NCBI GenBank assembly: GCA_937926445.1
Contig: CALBAK010000046.1
Coordinates: 20,673 to 84,672 of the forward strand
Origin: an uncultured Alphaproteobacteria bacterium
GTDB taxonomy: Bacteria; Pseudomonadota; Alphaproteobacteria; Geminicoccales; Geminicoccaceae
Length of the DNA: 64,000 nt
Direction of reading: 5' to 3'
In this document: positions 27,463-36,750 of the stretch, piece by piece
Numbering within the stretch: the first letter of the stretch is position 1
Layout: the number at the start of each line of letters is the position of its first letter
Translations under genes and position numbers: made by a program
The notes under the pieces: generated by a model
The model's database searches: none
Seen by the model: the letters and a program-made list of their open reading frames with translations, nothing else
What the model was told of the DNA's origin: nothing

Positions 27463-28377
27463 TCAGCCCTTCGTCGCTCCGGCCGTCAAGCCGGCGATAT
27501 AGTAGTCCATGAGAAACGCGTAGATCAGGACGGGTGGTGCTGCCGTTAGCAGCGCCCCAGCCATGATCTGCCCCCAGTTGAACACGTCGCCTTTGATTAG
27601 ATTGGTGACGATCCCGACCGGCAGTACGAGCTGGTCGATCGACGTCGTGAAGGCGAGCGGATAGAGGAACTGGGCCCAGGACACGGTGAAGGCGAAAATC
27701 GTGGCGGCGATCAGACCCGGCAGGGCCACCGGCAGGAAGACCTTGAAGAGGATCTGCAGAGTGGAGGCGCCATCCACGATCGCTGCTTCGTCGAGCTCCT
27801 TGGGGATCGAGGAAAAGTAGCCGATCAGGATCCAGGTGCAGAACGGCACCGTGAGCGTCGGATAGACGATGCAGAGGATCCACCATCGGTTGATGAACTC
27901 GATCCCGGTGACGTCCCGCAGCCAGGTGAAGATCTGGAACATCGGGATGAAGAGCAGCGTCTCCGGAATCAGGTAGGTGAGGAACACCCCGGTCGCGAGC
28001 ACCGTCGAGCCCAGGAATCGCATCCGGGCGAGCGAGAAGGCGGCGAGAGTGCTGATCACCATCGTGACCGAGACCACGATGATCGCCACCATGAACGAGT
28101 TCTTGAAGAAATTGAGGAAGGTCGGGGAGCCGAGCAGTGCCGCGTAGTTGGCGAGCGTCGGCTCGCGGATCAGCCAGGGGCTGCCCTCGAGGGCCGCGAT
28201 CTCCTGGCTCGTCTTCAAGGACGTGACGAGCATGTAGACCGGCGGGGCGAGGAAGAAGACGCAGAACAGACCGAGGAAGAAGTAGGCCGACCAGAGCGCC
28301 CAGTGCCGCCGCCGAAGCAGATCGCTCGCCACCGGCACGAAGGCCGCGGGCGCCGCGGTGGCCTCAGCCCGTGACAC
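27463..28377 (-). CDS. Carbohydrate ABC transporter permease, MalG/UgpE-like
   Basis: This 304-residue inner-membrane permease has six predicted helices and the EAA loop KELDEAAIVDGASTLQILFKVFLP typical of CUT1-family sugar importers. Its C-terminus (YYIAGLTAGATKG) matches the MalG family ending in GLTxGAxKG. The GTG start at 28377 overlaps the stop of the partner permease by 14 bp, so the two are coupled. It belongs to a minus-strand operon of binding protein, MalF-like permease and MalG-like permease. The operon lacks its ATPase, so a shared MsmX/UgpC-like ATPase encoded elsewhere is likely. Confidence 0.95.
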   Translation of the reverse strand: MSRAEATAAPAAFVPVASDLLRRRHWALWSAYFFLGLFCVFFLAPPVYMLVTSLKTSQEIAALEGSPWLIREPTLANYAALLGSPTFLNFFKNSFMVAIIVVSVTMVISTLAAFSLARMRFLGSTVLATGVFLTYLIPETLLFIPMFQIFTWLRDVTGIEFINRWWILCIVYPTLTVPFCTWILIGYFSSIPKELDEAAIVDGASTLQILFKVFLPVALPGLIAATIFAFTVSWAQFLYPLAFTTSIDQLVLPVGIVTNLIKGDVFNWGQIMAGALLTAAPPVLIYAFLMDYYIAGLTAGATKG

Positions 28378-29299
28378 CGGCGAGTTCCCGCGAGCGGCGA
28401 TGCACGTCGCGCAGGATGAAAATCGCGGCCGCCCCCAAGATCGGGAACATGAAAAGCGAAACGCAGGCGCCGAGTGGGATGTCGTTCGACTCGATCCCGA
28501 GCTTGAAGGCCCAGGTCGCGAAGACGTGGGTCATGTCGCGCGGACCGCCGGCTGTCAGGATGCGGACGATGTCGAAATTGGCGAAGGTCACGATCAGCGA
28601 GAACAGCACCGTGACCGCGATGATGTTCCGCAGCATCGGCAGGGTGACGTAGATCAGCTTCTGGAAGGCGTTGGCGCCGTCGATGTCCGCCGCCTCGTAG
28701 AGCTCGGCCGGCACCGATTTGAGCGCCGCCAGATACATGATCATGAAGAAGGGCGCACCGTACCAGACGTTGACCAATATCACGGAGAACCGCGCCCAAT
28801 AGGGATCGCCGAGCCAAGGCACGGCCTCGAGACCGACCGACCGCAAGAGCCAGTTCAGAGCGCTGTAGGAGGGCTCGTACATCCACCACCAGACGAGCGT
28901 GCTCATGGCCGGTGGGATGACCCAGGGCACGAGCAGCATGCCGCGCCATTTGCGCTGGCCCTTGTCCGGCAGCCGATGTACCAGATGGGCGAGCAGGAAG
29001 CCGATGAGCGCTTTGAAGATCACCGCGCTCACCGCGAAGATCACCGACTGCTCGACAACCATCCAGAAGGTTTCGCGCTTGAAAAGAAAGGTGAAGTTCG
29101 CGAGACCGACGAACCTCGTCATGCTCTTGTTCAGCGTGGCGAGGTGCAGCGAGTAGAATGCAGGGTAGACGACGAGGGCGAGGACGAGGAGGATGAGTGG
29201 CAGGCAGAGGAAGAACGCGATCCAGGCCCGACGTCGCGCCAGACTGCCGCCGCGCGCCACGACGCGTTCCCGATACGCGCCGCCCGCCGCCTGCGCCAT
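28364..29299 (-). CDS. Carbohydrate ABC transporter permease, MalF/UgpA-like
   Basis: This 311-residue inner-membrane permease of the CUT1 class has a short cytoplasmic N-terminus, then about six helices. The EAA loop is PAELYEAADIDGANAFQKLIYVTLP, followed by TFANFDIVRILTAGGP, both typical of MalF-like proteins. ATG 29299 is preceded by GGGGGACGGCGG; in-frame codons upstream (to 29410) overlap nothing conserved and are Ser/Gly-rich, so they are probably untranslated. It lies 52 bases after the binding-protein gene and overlaps the MalG-like permease. Confidence 0.95.
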   Translation of the reverse strand: MAQAAGGAYRERVVARGGSLARRRAWIAFFLCLPLILLVLALVVYPAFYSLHLATLNKSMTRFVGLANFTFLFKRETFWMVVEQSVIFAVSAVIFKALIGFLLAHLVHRLPDKGQRKWRGMLLVPWVIPPAMSTLVWWWMYEPSYSALNWLLRSVGLEAVPWLGDPYWARFSVILVNVWYGAPFFMIMYLAALKSVPAELYEAADIDGANAFQKLIYVTLPMLRNIIAVTVLFSLIVTFANFDIVRILTAGGPRDMTHVFATWAFKLGIESNDIPLGACVSLFMFPILGAAAIFILRDVHRRSRELAGVTG

Positions 29300-29351
29300 C
29301 CGCCGTCCCCCCGACGAGACCGCCGCAGCGGACCCCGACGGTCCGCCCGTC

Positions 29352-30701
29352 TCAACCGCGCATGAAGCCCTCGAGTTCGCGCTCGGCCCAGGCGATCGCC
29401 TTGTCGGCACTCTCCCCGCCCTGGACCATCCGCGCGATCATCTTAGTGATCGTCGCCTGATTGTAGATCTGCTCGGCGATCTTGTGCGGCGCCGGCGCCG
29501 CTGCGATCGACAGGATCTGATCGCCGGAATTCGGATAGTGGCGCAGCGTGCCCTTGGGCGGTCCCTCCTCGAGCCACGTCTTGAAGTCGTTGAAGGAGGT
29601 GTAGCCCGGAATGTCGTAGCCCTGGCTCGCCGCCACGAGCTGCTCCGCCGCCGAGCGGGTCGAGAGATGGGCCAGCAGACTCTTGGCCGCCGACTTGTTC
29701 GGGCTGAAGGCCCAGATCCCCCAATAATAGGGCAGATACGGCCCGAAGCGTCCCTTGGGCCCGGCCGGCGCCGGATGGTGCCAGATCTTCTCCGCCACCT
29801 GCGGCGCGTCGCGCTTGGCCACCGCCCAGGCCGAGGGCGGGTTGAAGATCAGCGCACCCTTGCCCGAGATCAGCCAGCGATTGTTCGAGCCGTCGTCCCA
29901 GGCGATCGCATCCGCCGGCAAGAAGGCGGCGAGCCGCTTGGAGAAGTCGAGCGCCGCCCGGGTCGCATCCGAACTCACGACGATGTTGCCCTGTTCGTCG
30001 ACGAGACGAGCACCGTAGGCCTGGAACAGCGAGCCCCAAGTATCGACGCTGTCGGAAGTGGTGCCGAGCCCGATACCGAACGGATAGCCGGCCTTGTGGC
30101 ACTTTTCGGCGGCGGCGAGGAGCGCGTCCCAGGTCCACTTCGCGGCCTCGGCCGCGTTCGCCGGACCGTCGGGCGGGTACATCGCGAGGAGATCGATCCC
30201 GGCATGCTCCTTCATGAGATCGAGCCGCGAGGCCGGGCCCTTCATCTGCGAGCCGGGTGTGGCCGGCACCGCCCGCCAATGGCCGTCCGGTTTGCCCAGA
30301 TACTCGACGACGGGGTTGGTTGGCCCGTTGTTGGCGAGGATCTCCTTCATGAGATCGTCGACCGGCTCGAGCCGTTCGGCGTGGCTGCCCGGCAGCCAGG
30401 TGTTCATCGCCAGGATGTCGTGGCCGGAGCGGGCCTGGGCTTCCGCCGCGATCGTCAAAAGGAGCTTGTTCCCCTGCGAGGGGATGTAGTCGATCTTGAG
30501 ATCGACCTTCTCCTTCTCCGCCCATTCCCGGCACAGCCTGGTCAACGTGTCGTTGGCACCCGGCACCCAATGGTCCCAGAAGCCGACCGAGAGCTTGCCC
30601 GCGGCGTACGCGCCCCGCGCCCGGCCGAGCGTCGTCCCGGCCACGACCGTACCCGAGGCTCCGGCGAGCAGGCTCCGCCTGGAGAGATGCCACCTTGTCA
30701 T
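29352..30701 (-). CDS. Periplasmic sugar-binding protein of an ABC importer (family 1), Tat-exported
   Basis: This 449-residue solute-binding protein has a twin-arginine-type leader: SRRSLLAGASGTVVAGTTL followed by a cleavage region ending AYA-A near residue 34. The mature part has the family-1 layout (FWDHWVPGANDTLTRLCREWA; LTIAAEAQARSGHDIL; WGIWAFSPNKSAAKSLLAHL). It captures a mono- or oligosaccharide, or a related polyol, in the periplasm; the ligand is not deducible. The ATG at 30701, rather than 30743, places the Tat motif at the correct distance and follows GGGGGGCG. It is the first gene of the importer operon and diverges from the NAD-GDH gene across 167 bases. Confidence 0.93.
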   Translation of the reverse strand: MTRWHLSRRSLLAGASGTVVAGTTLGRARGAYAAGKLSVGFWDHWVPGANDTLTRLCREWAEKEKVDLKIDYIPSQGNKLLLTIAAEAQARSGHDILAMNTWLPGSHAERLEPVDDLMKEILANNGPTNPVVEYLGKPDGHWRAVPATPGSQMKGPASRLDLMKEHAGIDLLAMYPPDGPANAAEAAKWTWDALLAAAEKCHKAGYPFGIGLGTTSDSVDTWGSLFQAYGARLVDEQGNIVVSSDATRAALDFSKRLAAFLPADAIAWDDGSNNRWLISGKGALIFNPPSAWAVAKRDAPQVAEKIWHHPAPAGPKGRFGPYLPYYWGIWAFSPNKSAAKSLLAHLSTRSAAEQLVAASQGYDIPGYTSFNDFKTWLEEGPPKGTLRHYPNSGDQILSIAAAPAPHKIAEQIYNQATITKMIARMVQGGESADKAIAWAERELEGFMRG

Positions 30702-30868
30702 GCCGACGCCCCCCTTCTTTGTCGTCGCCGCCGGTCGTTCCATGAGCCGGCCGGCCGTCTTCGACGTCTCTCCTCATAAACGGCCGCCGGACGCCCGACA
30801 ACGGCCCGACGCGTGATGATTCGTTAACCTTCCTGTGCTTTAAGGCGTAGGCCAGAAAGGAACGCGTT

Positions 30869-33800
30869 GTGGAGCCGACCATGACCACGACCATCGACCC
30901 GCGCGCGTCGGAGCTCGTGGCCACCGTGGTCGCGACCGTCGAGGAGCGGTTCGATCCGGCCGAACGCGCCCTCGCCCGGGCCTTCTGCCTCCGCTGGCTC
31001 AAGGACGTGCCGACGGCCGACCTCCTGGGCCAGGACCCCCTCGATCTCTACGGGGCCGCGCTCGCCCACCTGCGCTTCGGCAGCCGTCGCGATCCGGGCA
31101 CCGCCCTGGTCCGCGTCTACAACCCCGAGATCGACCGGCACGGCTGGCAGTCGACCCACACGATCGTCGAGATCGTCAACGACGACATGCCCTTCCTGGT
31201 CGACAGCGTGGCCATGGAGCTGGCCCGCCACGGCCTCGGTGTCCACCTCACGGTCCACCCCGTCGTGCCCGTCCGGCGCGACCCGGCCGGTCGGCTCCTG
31301 GCCGTTCCGGACGAGCGGGAGGCCGACGGTGCGGCCGAGAGCTTCATCCACGTTGAGGTCGACCGGCTGAGCGATCCCGCCCGGCTCGCGGCGCTCGAGG
31401 CCGATCTCGTGCGCGTACTCGGCGACGTGCGGGCCGCCGTGCGCGACTGGCGGGCCATGCGGGCGCTCCTCGAACGGGCGGCCGAGGAGTGTCGGCCGCC
31501 GGCCGAGGCCGTGCCCGCCGAGGACCTCGCCGAGATCCGCGCCTTCCTGCGCTGGCTCGCCGACGACCATCTCGTGCTCTTGGGCGCCGCCACCTACCGG
31601 CTGGTCCGCGAGTCGGACGGGCCCCAGCTCCTGCGCGAGGCCGAAAGCGCCCTCGGCATCCTCTCCCGCCACCGCGAGGCCGGCCGATCGACGAGCTTCG
31701 CGGCCCTGCCCGTGGCCCTGCGCGAGGCGGCGATGGCCGCCTCGGCCCCGCTCACCCTCACCAAGGCCAATTCGCGCTCGACGGTGCACCGCGCCGCCTG
31801 GCTCGATTTCATCGGCGTCAAACGTTACGACGAGCGGGGCGCGGTGATCGGCGAGCACCGCTTCCTGGGGCTCTTGACCTCGGTCGCCTATAGCAAGAGC
31901 CCGCGCGAGATCCCGCTCCTGCGTCGCAAGTTCGAGGCCGTGATGCGGCGGGCCGGCTTACCACCCGGCGGGCACGCGGCCAAGGCGCTAGCCCACATCC
32001 TCGAGACCTTCCCGCGCGACGAGCTGGTCCAGATGGACGAGGACCGGCTCTACGCCACGGCGATCGAGATCCTCCACCTGCAGGACCGCGCCCGGGTGCG
32101 GATGTTCGTCCGCCCCGATCCGTTCGGCCGCTTCGTCTCTTGCCTCCTGTTCGTGCCGCGCGAGCAGTACAACACCGCCCTGCGCGAACGCATCCAGCGC
32201 CTGCTCGAGCGCGAGCTCGGCGGCGGCGAGAGCGAGTTCCAGGCCCTCCTCTCCGAAGCCCGTTTGGCCCGCATCCTGCTCACGGTGCGCACGCCTTTGG
32301 GCCTCCCCGCCGAGCTCGATCCGAGCCGGCTCGAGCGGCTCGTCGCCGAGGCGTCGCAGAGTTGGACCGAGCAGTTCGCCCAGGCGCTCGTCCGCGAGTT
32401 CGGCGAGGAGGAGGGCAACCGCCTCTTCCGCCTCTACGGCGCGGGCTTCCCGGCGGCTTACCGAGAGAGCGTACCGGCGCGGGCAGCGGTGCCCGATGTG
32501 CGCGCCGTCGACCGTCTCGCCCGCGGCGAGATCGGCGCCCTCGCCGTACGCCTCTACCGCCGACTCGAGGACCGCGAGCTCGTCCGGGTCAAGGTGATCC
32601 GCCCCGACGGGCCGCTGCCACTCGCCCAGGCCCTGCCGATCCTCGAGAGCCTGGGCCTCGAGGTCCTCGCCGAGGAGCCCGCCCTCCTGCACGACGCCGA
32701 CGGCCGGATCTTCGCGATCCACGACTTCGGCGCCCGGCCGGTCGTCGAAGGCGAAATCGACGCCGATCGGGTCCGTGCGGTGTTCGAGACCGCCTTCCTC
32801 GACGTCTACACGGGGCGGGTCGAGAACGACCGCTTCAACCGCCTCGTGCTCGCCCGCGGGCTCGAGGCGCGCGAGGTGGCGATCCTGCGCACCTACTGCA
32901 AATACTGGCTCCAGCTCGGCGTGCCCTTCTCGCAGAGCTACATCGAGAGCGTGCTCGTCGCCAACGCCGAGCCGGCGGCTCTCCTCGTCGCCCTCTTCCG
33001 CTCCCGCTTCGATCCCGCCCGGGCCGACCGCGAGGCCGAGTGTGCCCGGCTCGAGGCGGCGATCGCCACGTGCCTCGACCGTGTCGGCTCGCTCGACGAG
33101 GATCGCATCCTGCGCGCCTTCCTCGCGATGATCCGGGCGACGACGCGGACCAACTGGTTCCAGCGCGACGCGGCGACCGGCGGTCCCAAAGGCCACCTCT
33201 CGATCAAGCTCGACCCGGCCCGGGTGCCTGGCATGCCGCGGCCACGCCCGGCGTTCGAGATTTTCGTGTGCGCTCCCTGGATGGAGGGGGTCCATCTGCG
33301 CGGCGGCAAGGTCGCCCGCGGCGGCATCCGCTGGTCCGACCGGCGGGAGGATTTCCGCACCGAGATCCTCGGCCTCGTGAAGGCGCAGATGGTCAAGAAC
33401 GCGGTCATCGTCCCGGTCGGTGCCAAGGGCGGCTTCGTCATCAAGCGGCCGCCGCCGGCGGGCGACAGGCAGCCACTCCAGGACGAGGGCATCCGTTGCT
33501 ACCAGACCCTGCTCCGGGGACTTCTCGACCTCACCGACAACCGAGTCGGCGAGACCGTGGTGCCACCGCCCGAAGTGGTCCGCTACGACGACGACGATCC
33601 CTATCTCGTGGTCGCCGCCGACAAGGGCACGGCCACCTTCTCTGACATCGCCAACGCCGTGGCCCGCGAGTATGGCTTCTGGCTCGACGACGCCTTCGCT
33701 TCAGGCGGCTCGGCCGGCTACGACCACAAGGCGATGGGCATCACCGCCCGCGGCGCCTGGGAATCGCTCCGCCGCCATTTCCGCGAGCTCGGGCTCGACC

Positions 33801-35788
33801 CCGACCGCGATCCGTTCACCTGCGTCGGCATCGGCGACATGTCGGGCGACGTGTTCGGCAACGGCATGCTGCTGTCGGACAAGATCCGCTTGATCGCGGC
33901 GTTCGACCACCGCCACGTCTTCCTCGACCCGGACCCCGACCCGGCCCGGAGCTTCGCCGAGCGCAAGCGGCTCTTCGCCCTGCCGCGCTCCTCCTGGGAC
34001 GATTACGACCGGGCGGCGTTGAGCCCGGGTGGCGGGGTCTGGCCGCGCAGCGTCAAGAGCGTGCCGATCTCGCCGGAAGCGCGCCGTGCGCTGGGTCTGT
34101 CCCCCGAGGTGACCGCCCTCGCCCCCAACGAGCTCGTCCGGGCGATCCTCCTCGCACCGGTCGACCTCCTCTGGAACGGTGGCATCGGGACCTTCGTGAA
34201 GGCCCGCGCCGAGAGCCACGCCGATGCCGCCGACCGCGCCAACGACGCGGTCCGGGTGGACGGCGAGGATCTCCGCTGCCGTGTCGTCGTCGAGGGCGGC
34301 AATCTCGGCTTCACCCAGCGCGGACGGATCGCCTTCGCCCGCAAGGGTGGTCGGATCGGCACCGACTTCATCGACAATTCAGCCGGCGTCGACTGCTCGG
34401 ACCACGAGGTCAACATCAAGATCCTGCTCGGCAGGGCAGTCGCCGAGGGCGAGCTCACCCTGCGCCAGCGCGACGAGCTCCTGCGCGCCATGACCGAGGA
34501 GGTGGCGGAACTCGTCCTGCGCGACAACATCCTGCAGAACCTCGCCTTGAGCACGGGTCAGGTGGTCGCCGCCGAGCTCCTCGACGCGCAGGCCCGACTC
34601 CTCCGCAAGCTCGAACGCTCGGGCCGGCTCGACCGCGCTCTGGAACATCTGCCCGACGAAGCCGAGATCGCCCGAAGGCGCGAGGTCGGCGAGGGCCTCA
34701 CCCGCCCGGAGCGGGCGGTGCTGCTGGCCTACGCCAAGTCGAGCCTCTACACCGACCTCCTGGCGAGCAGCCTGCCCGATCGAGCCTATTTCGCGGCCGA
34801 TCTCGCCGAGTATTTCCCGCGACCCTTGCGGGAGCGCTTCGCCGGGTACATCGCCGGCCACCGGTTGCGGCGCGAGATCGTCGCTACCCGGCTCGCCAAC
34901 AGCCTTGTCAACCACGGGCTCGAGGTCTTCGCAAGCGAGCTCGAAGATCTCACGGGCGCCGGACTCGAGGATCTGGCGGTGGGCTTCGTCGTGGCACGCG
35001 ACGCCTTCGGCCTGCTCGCCCTCGGCGCCGAGATCGAGCGGCTGGCTCCGCCCGTGCCGGCGGCCCTCCAGCTCGAGCTCCTGGTCGCGGTGCGCAAGGT
35101 GCTCGTCGACGGGACCCGCTGGTTCCTCGCCAACATGCCGCGGCCGCTCGTCATCCGCGACATCGTGCCCGCCTATCGACCGCTCGTGCAGCGCGTCGTC
35201 GGCGCCCTCGACACCGTTCTGCCGGCGGGTGCCGCTGCCCGCCTCGCCGAGCGGGTCGAAGCGCTGCGGGTGGTCGGGATCGGCCCGGACCTCGCCCGCC
35301 GAGCCGCCGCCCTGCCCTATCTCCCGCTGGCCGGCGATGCCGCCATGGTGGCCCTCGACCCGACCGTGGCGGTCACCGGGAGCGCCCCCGAGCCGCTCTT
35401 GGCCGCCCGAGTGCTCGCCGCGCTCGATGCCGCACTCGCTGTGGGTGAGCTGCGCGCCCGGCTCGCCGCCGTGCCCTGCCGCTCGGCCTGGGACCGGATG
35501 GCGATCGCTGGGCTCGACGACCGGCTCGCGGCCGAGCTGCGCCGACTCGCGACCGCCGCCCTCGCCCGCGGTTTTCGGGCCGAGTCGGCGGCGACCGCCG
35601 AAGCCGAGGTCGCTCGCTTCCTGGCCGACGGACTCGCCGGACTCGGCCGCTGGCAGGGCCTGGTCGGCGAGCTGCGCACCGCCGCCGGACCGGAGCTCGC
35701 CATGTTCGTCGTCGCGGCCCGCGCGCTCGCCGATCTCGTGCCGCTCGGCCTGCGGCAATCGGAGGGCGGCACCGTGACCGCTCGGTGA
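30869..35788 (+). CDS. NAD-specific glutamate dehydrogenase, large (about 180 kDa) type
   Basis: This 1,639-residue cytoplasmic enzyme oxidises glutamate to 2-oxoglutarate and ammonia using NAD+. It belongs to the large GDH class (GDH-180, Bac_GDH). The long N-terminal ACT-like regulatory part (to about residue 720) includes NDDMPFLVDSVAMELARHG and PREQYNTALRERIQ. The catalytic core carries RGGIRWSDRREDFRTEILGL, the Lys-containing PVGAKGGFVIKRPP, KGTATFSDIAN, and GGSAGYDHKAMGITARGAWE. The Rossmann half includes GIGDMSGDVFGNGMLLS and VEGGNLGFTQRGRI. A helical C-terminal domain follows. Both GTG 30869 (after AGAAAGGA) and ATG 30881 (after GGAGCCGACC) are plausible starts. The gene stands alone, divergent from the sugar-uptake operon, consistent with catabolic glutamate use. 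Confidence 0.97.
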   Translation: MEPTMTTTIDPRASELVATVVATVEERFDPAERALARAFCLRWLKDVPTADLLGQDPLDLYGAALAHLRFGSRRDPGTALVRVYNPEIDRHGWQSTHTIVEIVNDDMPFLVDSVAMELARHGLGVHLTVHPVVPVRRDPAGRLLAVPDEREADGAAESFIHVEVDRLSDPARLAALEADLVRVLGDVRAAVRDWRAMRALLERAAEECRPPAEAVPAEDLAEIRAFLRWLADDHLVLLGAATYRLVRESDGPQLLREAESALGILSRHREAGRSTSFAALPVALREAAMAASAPLTLTKANSRSTVHRAAWLDFIGVKRYDERGAVIGEHRFLGLLTSVAYSKSPREIPLLRRKFEAVMRRAGLPPGGHAAKALAHILETFPRDELVQMDEDRLYATAIEILHLQDRARVRMFVRPDPFGRFVSCLLFVPREQYNTALRERIQRLLERELGGGESEFQALLSEARLARILLTVRTPLGLPAELDPSRLERLVAEASQSWTEQFAQALVREFGEEEGNRLFRLYGAGFPAAYRESVPARAAVPDVRAVDRLARGEIGALAVRLYRRLEDRELVRVKVIRPDGPLPLAQALPILESLGLEVLAEEPALLHDADGRIFAIHDFGARPVVEGEIDADRVRAVFETAFLDVYTGRVENDRFNRLVLARGLEAREVAILRTYCKYWLQLGVPFSQSYIESVLVANAEPAALLVALFRSRFDPARADREAECARLEAAIATCLDRVGSLDEDRILRAFLAMIRATTRTNWFQRDAATGGPKGHLSIKLDPARVPGMPRPRPAFEIFVCAPWMEGVHLRGGKVARGGIRWSDRREDFRTEILGLVKAQMVKNAVIVPVGAKGGFVIKRPPPAGDRQPLQDEGIRCYQTLLRGLLDLTDNRVGETVVPPPEVVRYDDDDPYLVVAADKGTATFSDIANAVAREYGFWLDDAFASGGSAGYDHKAMGITARGAWESLRRHFRELGLDPDRDPFTCVGIGDMSGDVFGNGMLLSDKIRLIAAFDHRHVFLDPDPDPARSFAERKRLFALPRSSWDDYDRAALSPGGGVWPRSVKSVPISPEARRALGLSPEVTALAPNELVRAILLAPVDLLWNGGIGTFVKARAESHADAADRANDAVRVDGEDLRCRVVVEGGNLGFTQRGRIAFARKGGRIGTDFIDNSAGVDCSDHEVNIKILLGRAVAEGELTLRQRDELLRAMTEEVAELVLRDNILQNLALSTGQVVAAELLDAQARLLRKLERSGRLDRALEHLPDEAEIARRREVGEGLTRPERAVLLAYAKSSLYTDLLASSLPDRAYFAADLAEYFPRPLRERFAGYIAGHRLRREIVATRLANSLVNHGLEVFASELEDLTGAGLEDLAVGFVVARDAFGLLALGAEIERLAPPVPAALQLELLVAVRKVLVDGTRWFLANMPRPLVIRDIVPAYRPLVQRVVGALDTVLPAGAAARLAERVEALRVVGIGPDLARRAAALPYLPLAGDAAMVALDPTVAVTGSAPEPLLAARVLAALDAALAVGELRARLAAVPCRSAWDRMAIAGLDDRLAAELRRLATAALARGFRAESAATAEAEVARFLADGLAGLGRWQGLVGELRTAAGPELAMFVVAARALADLVPLGLRQSEGGTVTAR

Positions 35789-35943
35789 TATCTGCGCGCT
35801 TGCGGTGGTCGACCGCGGGCGATATCCACCGGCAACGCCCGCCGTCGCGCCCTCCGCCGGGCGCCGGCGTCGTGGATCGGAGGGCCATCGCCGCCGCCTC
35901 GCCCCGTGACGTCGGCCGGCCCGCGCCCGTCGGGGACGTGACC

Positions 35944-36525
35944 ATGCACCAAGCCGAGATCGTCAAGGAGAGCGAGCTCTTCTTCCGGCAGTGGTTGCGA
36001 TCGCCGCGTTCGATGGGCTCGATCAAGCCCTCCTCGCCGGCGCTCGCCCGGGCGATCGCCGAGGCGGTGATCTGGCAGCCCGGCCGATACGTGGTCGAAC
36101 TCGGTGGCGGCACCGGCGCCATCACCCAGGGCCTGATCGAGCGCGGCATCCCGCGCGACCGCATCGTCGTCGTCGAGCTCGACCGCGAGCTCGCTGCCTT
36201 TCTCGGCCGCCGTCTGCCCGGTTGCCTCGTCGTCCGGGGCGACGCGACCAAGCTCGACCGGATCCTCGCCGAGCTCGGCGTCGAGGACGTCGCCACCGTG
36301 GTCTCCGGTCTACCGATGGTCCGGATGCCCTTCACGTTCCAGAAGGCGATCGTCGAGCAGGGTCTGGCGACCCTGCGCGAGCCCGGCACGATGCTCCAGT
36401 ACAGCTATTCCCCCGTCCCGCCGATTCCCGCGCGCAAGCTCGGCATCCGCGCCGAGCTCGTACGCTACGTGCTCCGCAACCTGCCGCCGGCGACCGTCTG
36501 GCGCTATCGCCGTGCGAGCCGCTGA
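35944..36525 (+). CDS. Class I SAM-dependent methyltransferase (phospholipid N-methyltransferase-like)
   Basis: This 193-residue methyltransferase resembles the PmtA/KsgA-like group. It begins with an amphipathic segment FFRQWLRSPRSMGSIKPSSP, the typical start of alphaproteobacterial phosphatidylethanolamine N-methyltransferases, followed by the SAM motif VVELGGGTGAITQGL, then VVVELDRELAAFL and a VVSGLPMVRMP loop at the motif IV position. This suggests methylation of membrane lipid head groups at the cytoplasmic face, but a small rRNA-type substrate is not excluded. It follows the GDH gene by 155 bases. ATG at 35944 was chosen because the conserved amphipathic helix starts right after it. Confidence 0.8.
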   Translation: MHQAEIVKESELFFRQWLRSPRSMGSIKPSSPALARAIAEAVIWQPGRYVVELGGGTGAITQGLIERGIPRDRIVVVELDRELAAFLGRRLPGCLVVRGDATKLDRILAELGVEDVATVVSGLPMVRMPFTFQKAIVEQGLATLREPGTMLQYSYSPVPPIPARKLGIRAELVRYVLRNLPPATVWRYRRASR

Positions 36526-36750
36526 GCGTCGGGCTTTCAGCGGGCGACTGCGGCACCCTACCGTACCCGTCGTCGCAACCCTGCTATGCGCCGGTCGCCG
36601 CGGCTGATATAGCCCGAGCGGGGTTGCGATGGACGACGCGACCGGAGCCGGGGGAGGCGGCTGCATGGAAGGATTCCTGACCGATCGGGTTCGCGAGGCA
36701 CCGGGCGCGGCGACGGGCCGCCCGGCCGCGTAGGATCCAGGGAGCGGACG

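Noticed and set aside
30824..30843. Possible CtrA box (TTAA...TTAA) before the NAD-GDH gene
   Set aside because: The two TTAA elements are 12 bases apart, not the 7 needed for a CtrA site.
36575..36627. Inverted repeat GCAACCC/GGGTTGC before the acyl-CoA synthetase
   Set aside because: Seven-base arms 39 bases apart are within chance expectation for such GC-rich DNA, and no T-run or operator half-sites support a function.
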